A stretch of 64,000 bases of DNA from Gymnorhina tibicen. Taxonomy: Eukaryota > Chordata > Aves > Passeriformes > Artamidae. The translations under genes were made by a program, and so were the position numbers. Within the stretch, counting starts at the first letter, position 1, and every line of letters begins with the position of its first letter. The DNA is taken from assembly GCA_013399875.1 (NCBI GenBank), contig VXAZ01018985.1, positions 744,001 through 808,000 of the forward strand. Direction: 5' to 3'. Of this stretch, positions 38,501-51,092 are shown piece after piece. Below the pieces are notes generated by a model. The model was not told the origin of the DNA and ran no database searches. It saw nothing but the letters and a program-made list of their open reading frames with translations.

Positions 38501-40819
38501 GGGCTCTGATTACAGAATCATCAATCATTATAGAGTATTAGCCCTGTGATGAACCATGCACTGTTTTTTTTTTTTTCACTCTGGTCTGAAATTAATGCCA
38601 TTAGTTTCTTCCTCATTATTTCCTGTTCCTCATAATTGCTGGCAGGCAAACTGGAAAATTTTGCCTTTAATTCAACCATCTTGCTCTTTTCAGCAGTGGG
38701 AATTTTGTGCAGATACAGTAACAATCCTTCTGGCTTCACCTAGTACTACGAAGTTTCATGGACAGGCTTTAAAATTCCTTATTATCAAGCAAATGTTCTG
38801 GGCATGCATTGGAAGCTGCTTCCCTGACTGTAACTGTGAATGGAATTCAAGTTTGATCAATGGAGAAATTTCTACAGGCCTAGCGCCTGTTGGTACATGT
38901 CTACATGCAAAACTTGTGGCTTATAATTATGCTTTGAGGGAAGAAACACAGCAAAAGCAAAACAGTAAATATCTCTTTCCATTGCTGGCCTCTTGAGGCC
39001 AGGTCAGAACACTCGAACCAAGGTGGCTGGAACATGATTAGAACTCAGGGATTAGAGGACTGTGGCCTTTTACCTGGGATGGAAATGCTGACAGCTGGAA
39101 GATGTTTTAACTAAATTTGTGCTGGAAGCTATGTAAATCCGTGAAGGTGATGGGATCCCTGTGGAGCACAGCTGGAAACCCCTGCGTGGAAACCCTGGGT
39201 CTGATAAGAAGAGCTGGAGGTGGCTACCTGAAAAGCAAAGACCAGGGTCACACTGCAACAAAATGTCTATTTGAGTACAAAAACGAGAGCCAGCTTTTTA
39301 ACGCTTCATAATGATACCAATCCCACCACGCAAGATTTACTACATCCCTGGGCAAGTAATGATGCAGGGTGACCTCACATTGCTGGGTAGCAGTTCGGAC
39401 ACTGTCTTTAGTGGAACCTTGCCCTAGATTTAATAGCCTGAGGCCAGGTATCTTTCCTGACCAACATCATGAACAGCAGGTGGAAGTGATCAGTGGCTCA
39501 CAGCTCAGGCTGATCCGGCACTTGGAGAAAGAGAAGTGACAGAAATTCTTTCAGGCAGGCTGCTGCCCCTAAACACATTCTTTGTGGCTTATTGCTGTGA
39601 GTGTAGCACAGCACTGACACAGCCTTCTTGAAAGGTTTTGATGCCACCCACTTTGGTTTTGTGTTGCTGATGTCAGAGTGTGTTAGGTACAGAAGCAAAA
39701 GTCCAGGCTGATCCACTGGATTCATCAGTAGAAATCTGTACTTCAGAGAACAGTACAGGCCTTTGGAATGCAGGTAAAGATGCTGAGTAGGACAAATCTT
39801 CAAAGAATCACATAAAAAAAGTTTCTGAAATACTATGAATAAATTATATCCTTTGCTGTGCATGGATTGGGAGTACAACAGCCAAATCCTGAACCAGGAG
39901 CAACTTCATTGTAGAGAAACTACCACCAAGGTCTACTTGGGGTTTTTTCAGCCTTTCTTAATACTTCTCTTACCTATGTCTGTTTTGGTGGATCTGAATT
40001 TTCTGTAAACTCTGAACACTTTTGCTCTTACTCTTTTAAGGAAATTGGCTTAGCAAATTTCTTTAGTTTAATAAGGAATTCACTGCGCTCATCCATTTTC
40101 TGAAACCAAACCCAGCTTTGGAGATTAATTGCTGTTCTCCTGGAACAACTAAAAGAGAAGTCTACAGCTTGACCTGGCAGCCACACAAGGCTTTTGGAAT
40201 CTGTCCACTTCTGGAAAATTTAACCCAGTGTTTTTTAAGGGTTTATCACTTTGTCTCGTATATCAAGATAAAAGTAATACTCCTTATTTTAAGAAATTTT
40301 CAGGAAAGAAAAAAAGGCTGACCACCAGTCTTTGAGAAAATTTAAAATTTGTAATTTCAAGATCCTGCTTTATTATACACGGTTTTGTTCAATGCATTGA
40401 CAGAAGCAATATTATAAACATCAACGTAAGACATTGTTTAACCACAAGGTATTTCCTAGTAACATGAATGACAATAAACTCCAAATTGCAAAAAAAACAA
40501 AGAGGTGAAGGAGAGTTGTATTCAAGGACTAAAACCACAAACAAATGTGTTTATGTATCTCAAAGCAACAACATATGAGTAAAGAGAAGTTTTGAATTTA
40601 AACCCTTTTGAATGAAATGGAGAATCAAATAGCAATGGGAAGCAGAACTACTAAGGTATTATCCATTCAAAGGCAAGAACATGCATGAAAATGACTACTA
40701 AATCCCTTGTCACAAATGTCTTTGAGATCAGTGAAGCGGAGATATTTAGTGACTTGGCATTGCTCAAAACCCACTAATCTCCATGAGCAGACTGAGATTC
40801 AAAGCAGACCAGAGAGCAA
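32561..40819. other. Intergenic, no gene recognised
   Basis: Mostly unique AT-rich sequence. The open frames at 33354-33755 and 38556-38996 (133 and 146 codons) have no recognisable family and no splice support. Some stretches, for example 38480-38960, might be conserved non-coding DNA between PAG1 and the next gene, but this cannot be judged without alignment. Confidence 0.5.
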
Positions 40820-41010
40820 CCCTTTGTTCATCATAATAAAGAATTTGCTGTATTCAAATGAAGTCACAGCAAAGTGGATGCGTGCCAGTGCAGCACCAGT
40901 GTTCCAAGAGAAAGGCAAGCTAGGAAATTATAGACCCTTCATCTCAATGTCTGCAATTTGCAAAATAAAGGGTACAACCAAGGAGAACATTTGCAAAATG
41001 CATGTGCAAA
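40820..41010 (+). mobile_element. Ancient CR1-like reverse transcriptase remnant
   Basis: The plus-strand frame reads AKWMRASAAPVFQEKGKLGNYRP followed by SMSAICKI, split here into short pieces for comparison. It resembles the LINE RT motif order W(K/R)xAxVxPVFKKG, GNYRPVSLTS and xxKI. The frame is open but the surroundings carry no CR1 3' end, so it is a very old internal fragment. Alternatively it derives from another RTE- or L2-type LINE. Confidence 0.55.
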
Positions 41011-42779
41011 GGAGTATCATGCTCTGTAATCTACTTGTAGATAACTAGCAAGGTTAGGTGGTGTCAGTTCACTAATCTCCTTTTTGAAAAAACTATGCTA
41101 CACTTTAGTTATTAAAATTAAAACACTCAAAATAATAATTCATGTAGCAGGCTGTTCACCTAATGCTTTGTGGCAGAAGAGGTTAATTCTCCTCTACAAT
41201 CAGTGCCGTTATTCTGTAAGAACTTGAGGAAAATGGTAATCTAGGTCCCAAGTCTCCTAAGTTTGGGTTTTGCAGACAGCTGAACTGAGCAGCACAAAGA
41301 GCAATGTGACCATTAAATAGAGACACAAAAGGAAAACAACCCAAACTTTTAACAACAGCTGTATCAGGTGTCTTCAGTACACTTACCTGTGTCATGAGTA
41401 ATTATCCCAAGCCTCTTTCACAAGGGCGTTTAGTCCTCTTCTCCTCTGTCCCAGTAAGTTGTCCATGAAGAAGAGTTGTGTTCAAGGAAAAATTGTGAGG
41501 AAATAAGCATTAGAAATAAAATGCTTGGTTTCATCAACACCTCTGCTACTATTCACTGCCTTGGAGCTAGCCTCCCATTCCTACTACTTGATCCCCCTGC
41601 CCTTCCACTCTTCTTCTGCTGTCCTTCCTCTGTGACAAGAACCATCCTGTGCCATTCCTGTTCCTTCTTTTCTATGTTGTGCTTCCCTGAGCTGCTTCAC
41701 TCTGCCTTTGTTTTCCACTTAGAGACTGTGTTTATCCAAGTAACATGTTCCAAATTACTAACTCGGACAAGGCAGTAGATGCTTCATTAAGCTCTAGCTC
41801 AAGTGAAACTCTTTTATCTTGCCATCTACACCAAACTTGTGCATTGCGTTAGCACCTTTTGGCCAAATATCTTTAATACCAATAGGACAAAAAGCCTCCA
41901 GGAAGACTCGTGCTGCCTTCTCCCTCTGCTCTGCTCTTCCCTGCTGCTCCATTCCTCCCACAAAAAAAGCCTGACTTGACAGTTCATTCAAATTAAAAAA
42001 AAAAAAAGAGATTATACACAAATAAGTTTGGTTTATAAACACTTGACCCTTTGTATTTAGAAACATGTTAGTACCCGCAAGGTTTTCTTTTTGCTTACAT
42101 AAATCATAGATTAAAATACAACACACGTCTACCAAAGGAAGCCAGCAGAACAGAACAGCTGAAGTGTTTCTAAACAAACCCCAGCCATTTATAAACCAAA
42201 AAATTAATTTAAAAGACTTAGAAAGTCAAGCCAAAACATTACAGGTGAAAAGATAATCACAAGAAAATGCTTAAAACACCACCACTTCAAAATTCAGTTT
42301 TTGTTTTACTACATCTTCCCTCTGAAAACAAAGCCAAAGCCCTAATCTCCCAGAAGAGAAATGAGTGAGATTTAGTTCATGGACCTTAAGACTTTTTCCT
42401 GTCTGCCAGGGGGGTTGCTGCAGTAGAATTGAACTTGCCATAGCCATTAGCTGCGACCTTGACTGCATTTTACATTATGTGTATTGTACCCAAACCCACT
42501 ACGCGTTTAGTAGTACACACTTGCACTTGTATTGTGCCCGTAAAGCAGGTAACTGCTCGAGTACAATTTGTCCCAACCGCATTCACGTCAGAGGGTCCCT
42601 GGTCATCAATTTTAGCTCAACAATCATGAGGTCTGACAGATCCAAGTTTGGGTCATTTTACACATTTGCCGATTTCTGAGCTCTTGTATAAAAGTTTCTA
42701 AACTTTTTTTCCCCTCACAGAGAAAGATTACAATGGCTTTATTTGGGTTTTTTTTTTAAGGAAGCCGAAAGTCTTACAC
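41011..42779. other. Intergenic, no gene recognised
   Basis: Unique AT-rich sequence with a 15-A run near 41996-42007. A strong acceptor-like pyrimidine tract (ttttttcccctcacag) ends at 42720, just before the CpG island. No linked coding exon is visible. Confidence 0.5.
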
Positions 42780-43610
42780 AACCCTCCGACGTGTAAGCAG
42801 CGGGGGCTTTACGGTGTTTATTTATAACCCGCTGTGGCACCGATCATTGCAGAGCCCGAACCGCACGGGGCCACGGAGAGGGGCAGAGGGGAGGCAGCTG
42901 CTGGCGGGGGGGGTGCTCGGAGCCCGGACCAGCGCCCGCCTCCGCCACCACCGAAGAAATACGCAGGAACCATCGATACCGGGACACGATCCTCCTTCCC
43001 TCCCGGGGCCCAGCCCTCGGGCCTCCCCTTCCGAGGGGCCGGGCGGGGCCGGGGGCGTCCCGGCGCCGCCGCCGCGCTCCCCGCGCCCCCTCCCGCGGAG
43101 CGCCGGGCGGCACGGCGGCCCTGCCGCGCGTGTTTACGGGCCGCGCTCTGCCGGCAGCAGCAGCAGGAATCCGAGGGAAAAGCCGAACAGGATCGCGGGC
43201 GGGAGCATGGAGCGGGGGCTGCCGGAGCTCGGCCGGCCCTCAGCACCCGGGGCTGGTGTGGAGAGGGGGCCGTCACCTGCGGCGTGACAGCGAGGGGCAT
43301 GGGCCTGGCGGGGACAGCCCGCTCCCACGCCGGTCCGCTTCAGTTGTGCCCGTCCAGCTCCGAGCGTGCGAAGTGTTTGTTTACTCGGGATTTTTTTTCG
43401 TGGAGGAGAGCAGGGTGGGAGAGGCAGGAAGAGGTCAGCCGCGTTTCCACATGGAGAACGGTACAGCTTGATCCCGAAGGACGACGGACGAGCAAAGCGA
43501 AACAGTCTGGAGTGGTCTCGTTCAGCCTTTCAGGGAGAAACGGGCCATCAAAACTGTTCATTTTTCTGGACACTCCCAAGGAGTTGACTGGAAGGAGAAC
43601 CTCCAGAGTA
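42780..43610. promoter_or_regulatory. CpG island, likely promoter of an unidentified transcript
   Basis: This is about 0.6-0.8 kb with very high G+C and frequent CpG, dense from 42840 to 43350, in an otherwise AT-rich interval about 14 kb past the proposed PAG1 end. Both strands stay open for over 150 codons because stop codons are rare in GC-rich DNA. The predicted peptides (Pro/Ala/Gly/Arg-rich) match no family I know. A TATA-like tttataac lies at 42820-42830. In vertebrates ZNF704 follows PAG1 on the same strand, so this could be an upstream or alternative ZNF704 promoter, or a lncRNA start. It is unproven. Confidence 0.55.
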
Positions 43611-43619
43611 ACTTCAGTT

Positions 43620-43646
43620 TTTTTTCAGGGAGCTTCCCTGAAAAAA
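43620..43646. repeat. Perfect 12-bp inverted repeat with GCT loop
   Basis: TTTTTTCAGGGA (43620-43631), GCT, then TCCCTGAAAAAA (43635-43646) form a perfect hairpin at the edge of the CpG island. The role is unknown; as RNA it would fold stably. Confidence 0.85.
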
Positions 43647-44563
43647 CATCAAAACAACCAAACAAAAAACTCCACCAGCACCAAAAATTAGCTTTTATGA
43701 ACCACTGCACTCACTAGAAAATAGGAACATGTACAACACAGACAGTGTCTCCTACCTCTCCAGCTAGTGAACTGGCTAGCAGCTGATTCATGAATGAATC
43801 TTGGAGGTGTTGGTGATCCTCAAGTTATCTGGCTATCTGGTGTTTGCCTTAAATTTTCGTTAGTGGTGTTTACTTAGAGCCTTTAGGGTTGATGTCAGTG
43901 TGGTATGCAAGCAAAAAAATGTGGCGTGCCTTTTTTCAAAGGAAAGTATTCATCTCCAAGATAAAGAATTTGCAATTATGCAAATAAAACTATACTATCT
44001 TATGATAGGTAGCAAGATGATTGAAATAAAATTGTACCCATTGCTTTTATTGGTGTATATATTTTTATTGCTGGTGTTGACTGGCAGCTATGTGGTCTCT
44101 TTTTTTTTCTTGCTTCCACAAGATTTATAAAGGAGTTTCCATGTAAAAAGTGAGTCTGAAAGAAGTTTTATGGGTCCTGTACTATTTATGTTTTTCTGAT
44201 CTAATTTGTTCGTTTGGAAAGGAACAGCTAGTTATTTTCTTTGTAATTGCTACCTCTGCAAATTCAGCTTTGACTTTCAAAATCAAGCTGAGTTCTTTGA
44301 CACTACACTGAGAAAGAGGAAGTTGACATGCCAGTCTTGCAGTTTTCTTAGTATATATTTAATCTAATTTGCATGAGAAGTTCCACCTGAATTAAGACAA
44401 TTAATGAATACACTTGCTTAAAATAGCTTTTCAATTATCATCTTTCATTTCCTATATCCTTCCTTTAATTCTGGTGTCATTTCAGGGATTGTTATTCACA
44501 CACATTGCTGTTACCCCACATGTATGAGCACAAACAACATAGAAACTCCCTCAAATAGCTTTT

Positions 44564-44580
44564 TGTGTGTGTGTGTGTGT
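44564..44580. repeat. Short (TG)n microsatellite
   Basis: About eight TG units, uninterrupted. It is too short to be notable beyond possible polymorphism. Confidence 0.85.
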
Positions 44581-45894
44581 AAGAAAACCCCAACTATGTA
44601 TATATGGTTATTTCTATTTTGTGCTCGAACATTTGCATTTCAGAGGCCTATGTGTCCTGTGTGTCTGCCCTCAGTGTAGACTCTCTGGGGTTTTTTCTTT
44701 GTCCTGCACTGCTTTTGTTAAGAAAAAGTGTTTTCTCTCTGGCTTTTTTCCCCTTCATGTTCAGTCAGCTAATTAAGTAGGAAAATGTTAGTCTTTTTTC
44801 AAGTTCATCCCTTTGTTTTACTCAGTCTAGTTAATTTGTAAAAAGGGGAACCGCAGTCATTTTATTAGCACTAGCATGAAACTCCAGTGAGCTGACCTCT
44901 TTTTTCAGGGGGGAAACAAAACCTTTTAAGAGACATAAACATGTAAATTGTGTTAAAGTACTAATTACAACAATACTTCAATACTGTTTAAAGTACTAAC
45001 AGACAACAGAGGAGGGGCTTTTAAAAAGCCGTGCGGGTCTGGTTGGTGTGTATTCTCTCACAGTCCAAGGATGGACTGTCTGGAATTCCTTTCGTTTCTG
45101 TACCAGTAAGGTTACTCAGACCTAGTCAATATTTCAGAGGGGTAACTGAAAAGTAATGTGTAATGTCTGGTGAATTTTTCCACTTCATTCCAACGCACGG
45201 CTGGCACTGAGACCTCCTTCACGCAGAAGGCACAGCCTTGTCTGCAGGGTGGCATTTTACTGCACAACAGCCAGACGCAGAAATGACCCTGTGCTCCCCA
45301 CTCAGCTGACAAGTGGGGCAGAGGCGTGTCACACAAGCGATGATTTCGCGCACTGAGGAGGAGGTCGGAAGGTTGCCACCTCTCCTTTTGAGCAGCATCT
45401 GGTAGACAATTTTCTGCCTAATATTGTCAATCATTCCCTTGTTCTTGAAGGTGCCTGGCTGTCCTCCCAGCTGGAGTGAGAACTTCAGTGATCACTAGAA
45501 AGCAAAACAAATGCAAAGTTTACAAAGGGAGTGTGGAGAAGGCAGGTCCCCGAATAAAGAAGTTGGCAGGGGCTCAGATGCCTGGGATTATGAGGGGAGT
45601 GGAACACACACACTGTTACTGCACAAGCTGGTTTGAATACCAAAGCTCAAACTAATACATTTGTTGCACACCAAAAAGTGAAAAGTAAATGACTATTTGA
45701 GTAGGTTATATTTGAAAAAAATGTGATTAAATGTGCAGTAAACAGAGGGTTTCTTTGCTTCCTGTTGCTGCTAGATTTTTTTAAAGGCAAGAACTGAAGC
45801 ACAGCATCAGTCTGGGAGGAGGCAGGAGCAGGGAGGATCTTGCCTCTAGTGATAAAAAGCTGGCATTCATGGACAAGGGGAAAAATATTCAGAT

Positions 45895-46035
45895 ATTAAA
45901 GAAAATAACAAAAAATGTATTTTTTTCCTTGAAGGCAAAAGAGAAANCAAAAAATAAAAAAAAAAAAAAAAAATTTTTTTTTTTCCTGGAAAGAAAAAAA
46001 AAAAAAAAAAAAAAAAAAGAATAAAAGAAAGAAAA
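45895..46035. repeat. Poly(A)/poly(T) patch with ambiguous base at 45947
   Basis: A run of about 17 A is followed at once by about 12 T, a short cctggaaag and then about 25 A. A single N lies at 45947. The A-then-T arrangement can fold back on itself and is a typical site of sequencing or assembly error. Confidence 0.85.
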
Positions 46036-48484
46036 AAGAGCTAGCCGAAGCAGGATTCTGGGTGGTCCAATAAAATGCCCACTGTGATGTAGCCACCTGC
46101 TCCTATGAGGCAAACTAAAGCACACCCATACTAGTGCTTGATAGCCATGGCTAGTGCTTGTCCCTGCTGGAAGCTGCATTGCTGAGTGATGGTCCCTGGT
46201 GGAAGCAGTTGTGGGACCAGCAAGCAGGGAGGTTACAGAGTAGTGCCTCCTACAGCATTACAGAAAAATCTCTGGTTTTTGAAGTAAAAGGAACTTGTTC
46301 CCTTGATGTGATGTCAGGCAAGCTTTGCCTGCAGTCATGATCACAGTACAAAGTAGCAGCTGCTGAATAGAACAAAATGCCAAACAGATCAGTAAATAAT
46401 TAAATTAAAAATTTAAGGAATACTTAGCAACGGACTAAATAAAATGTTTGGGCAAAATATGTATCATAAGACAACTCCACCTGCTGTTAATCAGCACAGA
46501 GTAGTTACAGCAGTGCTAGGGAAAGCTAGATTTTTTTCTGTGGCTAGTGCACAGGGCTGCCCAGTGGGTATACTGAAAGAAGTTAGACAATAATTATTCA
46601 AGATGAACTGAAAAGCTGTCAGTGTAATTCACCTTCACAGATTGCTCTAGAGGAACTTCTAGAGGGAGATATATATGGTTATATGTACTTACAATTGGAA
46701 TTGTATCTTTACATTACTTACAATCTCTCATGTATCTTTAGAGAGAGAGAGAAATTTCATTTTTGAAAGTATGAACTGATTGTTAAGGTTAGAGGCAAAG
46801 AAGCATCTGAAACATTTCTGCTGTGTTGGAGAGCTGTGTACACAAAGGGAGTGTGAATGTGCACATTAACTTTTAATAAGCTTGGAAATCATTGACATGT
46901 AAACAGCTCTTATTCCAGCCAGAGCCTTTACTTGTGTTAGAGGCATATTACACTGTGGTACAATCATGAGATATCTCTGATGAGCTAAGTGATACCATAT
47001 TACCCCATATATCACAAGAATTTACTCGATGTCAGGCTGTGGCTATGGGCCAGATTGTTCAGCAGATCACCCCAAGAGTGCTAAGACTGAGTCTTGGGCA
47101 AAAAATGTTGATGTGTGATAGCAGATTATGACCTGTGTTTGACTCTTAACTATTTGTGAATGTAAAAATATAGAAGACTCTATCTAGGACTCCCTGACTT
47201 TCTCCATAATTTACCTCCCCTGGGAAGCACTGGAAGGACAACAAGGGTTCAGCTTTAGCTCCATTCATACTGCAAGTCAGACAGACTGGGAGAAATGGAG
47301 CAAACAGTCATTTCTATCTTTTGTTTGTATCAAATATTGTGAGAGAAGTTATTCGTACTACAGCTCCAATCTGGCTCGCCTGGGAAGTGCTAGAAATCTT
47401 TAACCAATCTGTTGCAGAGTTGTCAACACTGGCTTCTCATTGCATTTGATAACCCAGCAGGAGTAAAAAGCATTAGCAGCTCAGATTAGTAATGGAAAGT
47501 CAGTCTTCTCTAAACCCCTTCCTGGGACTGCCCTGGCCATCAGCCTAGTCAACTCTGGATTGTCATTCCCTCTGGACCCCAAAACTATTTTGGCACCTCT
47601 CCCTCCACCAGAATTTGGCAATGCTCTTCCTCTGTCACCCTGACCAACTCTTGTAGGGCTCACCTGCTGTCCTGCTCTGCTTTGAGATCTGATGGGCCAT
47701 GATCTGGTGGAGTCCTGTGGAGAAGAGGCAGCATTTTGGGGGATGGAGCATCCTCCTGCAGGCAGGCAGGCCTGGGATGTTTTGTGTGTTCCAGAGAATC
47801 TCTCTGAGCCTCTCTACCTCCTGCCACCATGCTCCCAAACCAGAGAACCCAGCTAAGTAATTTTTGAAACAATTCTTGAACTGACAATTAAAAGCCTAAT
47901 AATTGGTTAATAATCTCTGCTTTTATGTTCACCCACCAAACCTCGAGGCAAGAGGTGCCAAGTCAGCTGTACCTTACAGCAGGTCCCAGAACAAACCTGG
48001 CTAAAAGGCTGAATAGGGATTTCAAAGAGAGGCTGAAGTGTGAGCTGTCATGGGAGTTAACAGATGTGCCTGTACAAGCCCAGCTAGCCTTTATCACCAT
48101 GTATTCTGCAAGAGATCCTTTGGTTCCCATTCTGTTATTTATGGTGTTCATGCTAGCACATAAAATCCAGTTCAGTGATAACACACTTGCTGCATATAGT
48201 TTCTAACTTGGTTCTTGTTTTGCTGCAATTAAAACATACAGGACTTTGAAAAAGTAAGGAAGTCTCTCAGTATATATCCCAGTATGTGACAGATAGGAAT
48301 GGGACCCCTAGTAACACAATTATAATTCAGGTAACTGTGAACACAGGCCACTAGAGAAGATCACAGTTAGATTCAGGTGGTATTCAAATGATACAAAACA
48401 TTTCAAATAATTTGAAGACTAGGAGGTATTGGAATGATTCTATTTCCATGCCTTTGAGGGATAAGGAATTATGACTATCATTGA

Positions 48485-48516
48485 AATTCATGTTTAAGGT
48501 AATTCATGTTTAAGGT
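48485..48516. repeat. 16-bp perfect tandem duplication
   Basis: AATTCATGTTTAAGGT occurs twice head to tail with no mismatch. It is probably a recent slippage duplication. Confidence 0.9.
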
Positions 48517-49755
48517 AAAACCTAAGCATAACTTCATTATGTCAAATCTGAACTCCAAATCTGAATATTCAGCATAGGAATAAAACCAAAAAAGCATTTC
48601 TCCTTTTTTTTTTTCTTCCACAGATCTCTCCTTTATGCAACATCAGCTTCAAAAAACTATGACTGATCCACTCAGTCAGGTGTCAAGAAGCTAAGTACAC
48701 ATGTAGTGGCAGGAAAGAAGACAGAACATCTTGTGGCAGCATGTACCAGGAGTTTTGGCTGCTGTTCTGCTGAGATGGGCTGAGCCGACATTGCAGTGCA
48801 GCTGGTCAAAGCACTGGCAAAACATCTGGAAAAGACACTTTTGGATGGGTGGGGAAATGCTGCTGGAAGCGCCGATATGCCAGAATCTGCCAGCAATTTT
48901 GTTACGGATCTTGACCCAGATCTCTGGGAACTTTGAAATAATGAATGAAAACAACTGGTTTGTGGGTTGGGTTGAGAGAATTCAAACAACTTACATAGTT
49001 TGACATGAAAAGTAACTTCATTATTTCTTAAGAATGGGTACTGTATTATCTATAATTTCTTGTCTAAAAAATTCCATATGCTATATTCCAGAATGAAAAA
49101 TACCATTACTTTTTGAAAGGGATGAATTAACCTAGGATGAAGCTTGGCCCCATGGTGACAATACGTGTACATTTGGCCTGTTGGCAGGTCTCTAGAACAG
49201 AATGTGCAGGGAGAAATGTACTGAACGCTGAGAAGGGAATTACTGTAATTCACTTGTAGATGGAAAAGAATATACATATGGCTAAAAAATAACATGTAAA
49301 CGCAGACTTAAGACTTACAGAGGAAGATTTTAGGAAAAGCATGTGACAACCTTAAGTATAATTCAATCTCAGGAGGCATTAATGAATGGCATAGAAGCCT
49401 GTAGTAAATTTAAATGCTGACCACAGTAGCTTCAAACTGTTTGGAAACTATTGTTCGAAAAATTATTTTTTAAAAAAAACTTTTCAGAAAGGTATTTTAA
49501 AGCTTAAAGCACAGAATTTAAACAAGAAATTATTTCCCTAACTGTTCCAGATAATTTTCTTCTCAACAGGGTATAGATACCACTGCTTCAATTCCTGATC
49601 TCGAAAAAAACCCAAACAATTTCTTCATTTTGTTTTTTTTTCCTCCAAAAGCTCAATTTTTTTCCTATTTATCTTTTTTAGGGGGGAGAAGTGAAATAGT
49701 TTTATTTTATTGAGGCCCGAGAAATCCGGCAGCCTGTCCTGCAGGTGGAGTTTGT

Positions 49756-50226
49756 CACAGAATCAATTAGGTTGGAAAAGACCTCTGAGATCATCAAATC
49801 CAATGTATGACTGAACACCACCACGTCAACTAAATTATAGCACTAAGTGCCATCTCCAGTCCTTCCTTAAACACCTCCAGGGACGGTGACTCCTCCACCA
49901 CCTCCCTGGGCAGCTCAGTCCTATGTCTAAACACCCTCTGTATGAAGAAATTCCTCCTGATGTCCAACCCAAACCTCCCCTGGCATAGCTTAAGATTTTA
50001 TCCTCTCGTCCTGTCACTGCTTACATGAGAGAAGAGGCCGCCCTCCACCTGGCTACAACCTCCTTTCAGGGACTTGTAGAGAACAGTAAGGTCCCCCCGA
50101 GTCTCCTTTTCTCCAGGCTAAACAACTCCAGTTCCGTCAGCCACTCCTCATAGGACTTGAGCTCCAAACCCTTCTCCAGCTTTGTTGCCCTTCTCTGGAC
50201 ACGCTCCAGCACCGCAATGTCCTGTC
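49756..50226 (-). mobile_element. CR1 LINE, 3' end with ORF2 C-terminal part
   Basis: It starts cacagaatcaattaggttggaaaagacc, shown here as the 3' end in antisense. The minus-strand translation contains [32 protein letters not shown] sequence, the standard CR1 ORF2 C-terminus. CR1 similarity fades at about 50226, where GC-rich sequence begins. The text differs from the 2343 and 8493 copies, suggesting another subfamily. Confidence 0.92.
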
Positions 50227-50278
50227 GGGCAGGGCCGGCCCTCCTGCCCTGTAAACACAGCACAGGCGGGCCGGGCCG
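50227..50278. other. GC-rich left shoulder of assembly gap
   Basis: A short G+C-rich stretch includes the 12-bp palindrome AGGGCCGGCCCT (50231-50242) within flanking GGGCAGG/CCTGCCC arms. It runs directly into the gap. Confidence 0.8.
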
Positions 50279-51092
50279 NNNNNNNNNNNNNNNNNNNNNN
50301 NNNNNNNNNNNNNNNNNNNNNNNNNNNNNNNNNNNNNNNNNNNNNNNNNNNNNNNNNNNNNNNNNNNNNNNNNNNNNNNNNNNNNNNNNNNNNNNNNNNN
50401 NNNNNNNNNNNNNNNNNNNNNNNNNNNNNNNNNNNNNNNNNNNNNNNNNNNNNNNNNNNNNNNNNNNNNNNNNNNNNNNNNNNNNNNNNNNNNNNNNNNN
50501 NNNNNNNNNNNNNNNNNNNNNNNNNNNNNNNNNNNNNNNNNNNNNNNNNNNNNNNNNNNNNNNNNNNNNNNNNNNNNNNNNNNNNNNNNNNNNNNNNNNN
50601 NNNNNNNNNNNNNNNNNNNNNNNNNNNNNNNNNNNNNNNNNNNNNNNNNNNNNNNNNNNNNNNNNNNNNNNNNNNNNNNNNNNNNNNNNNNNNNNNNNNN
50701 NNNNNNNNNNNNNNNNNNNNNNNNNNNNNNNNNNNNNNNNNNNNNNNNNNNNNNNNNNNNNNNNNNNNNNNNNNNNNNNNNNNNNNNNNNNNNNNNNNNN
50801 NNNNNNNNNNNNNNNNNNNNNNNNNNNNNNNNNNNNNNNNNNNNNNNNNNNNNNNNNNNNNNNNNNNNNNNNNNNNNNNNNNNNNNNNNNNNNNNNNNNN
50901 NNNNNNNNNNNNNNNNNNNNNNNNNNNNNNNNNNNNNNNNNNNNNNNNNNNNNNNNNNNNNNNNNNNNNNNNNNNNNNNNNNNNNNNNNNNNNNNNNNNN
51001 NNNNNNNNNNNNNNNNNNNNNNNNNNNNNNNNNNNNNNNNNNNNNNNNNNNNNNNNNNNNNNNNNNNNNNNNNNNNNNNNNNNNNNNNNNNN
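50279..51092. other. Assembly gap (814 N)
   Basis: Unknown bases flanked on both sides by CpG-rich DNA. Gaps of this kind in bird assemblies often hide very GC-rich first exons. No content can be inferred directly, and open frames crossing it are meaningless. Confidence 0.99.

Larger units (their letters stand above)
43647..49755. other. Intergenic between CpG island and CR1, no gene recognised
   Basis: AT-rich sequence holding a (TG)n run (44564-44580), a homopolymer A/T patch with one ambiguous base (about 45895-46035) and a 16-bp tandem duplication (48485-48516). No open frame here matches a known family. Confidence 0.5.

Noticed and set aside
38556..38996. 146-codon plus-strand frame in the intergenic region
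   Set aside because: No domain, splice signal or repeat identity is recognised. Length is within chance for this much sequence, although non-coding conservation is possible.
42818..43300. 160-codon minus-strand frame in the CpG island
   Set aside because: It overlaps an equally open plus-strand frame and has no recognisable family, so it is a GC-bias effect.
42834..43691. 285-codon plus-strand frame across the CpG island
   Set aside because: Composition is Pro/Gly/Ala/Arg, the opposite strand is open as well, and no known domain or conserved start is seen. GC-rich DNA lacks stop codons by chance.
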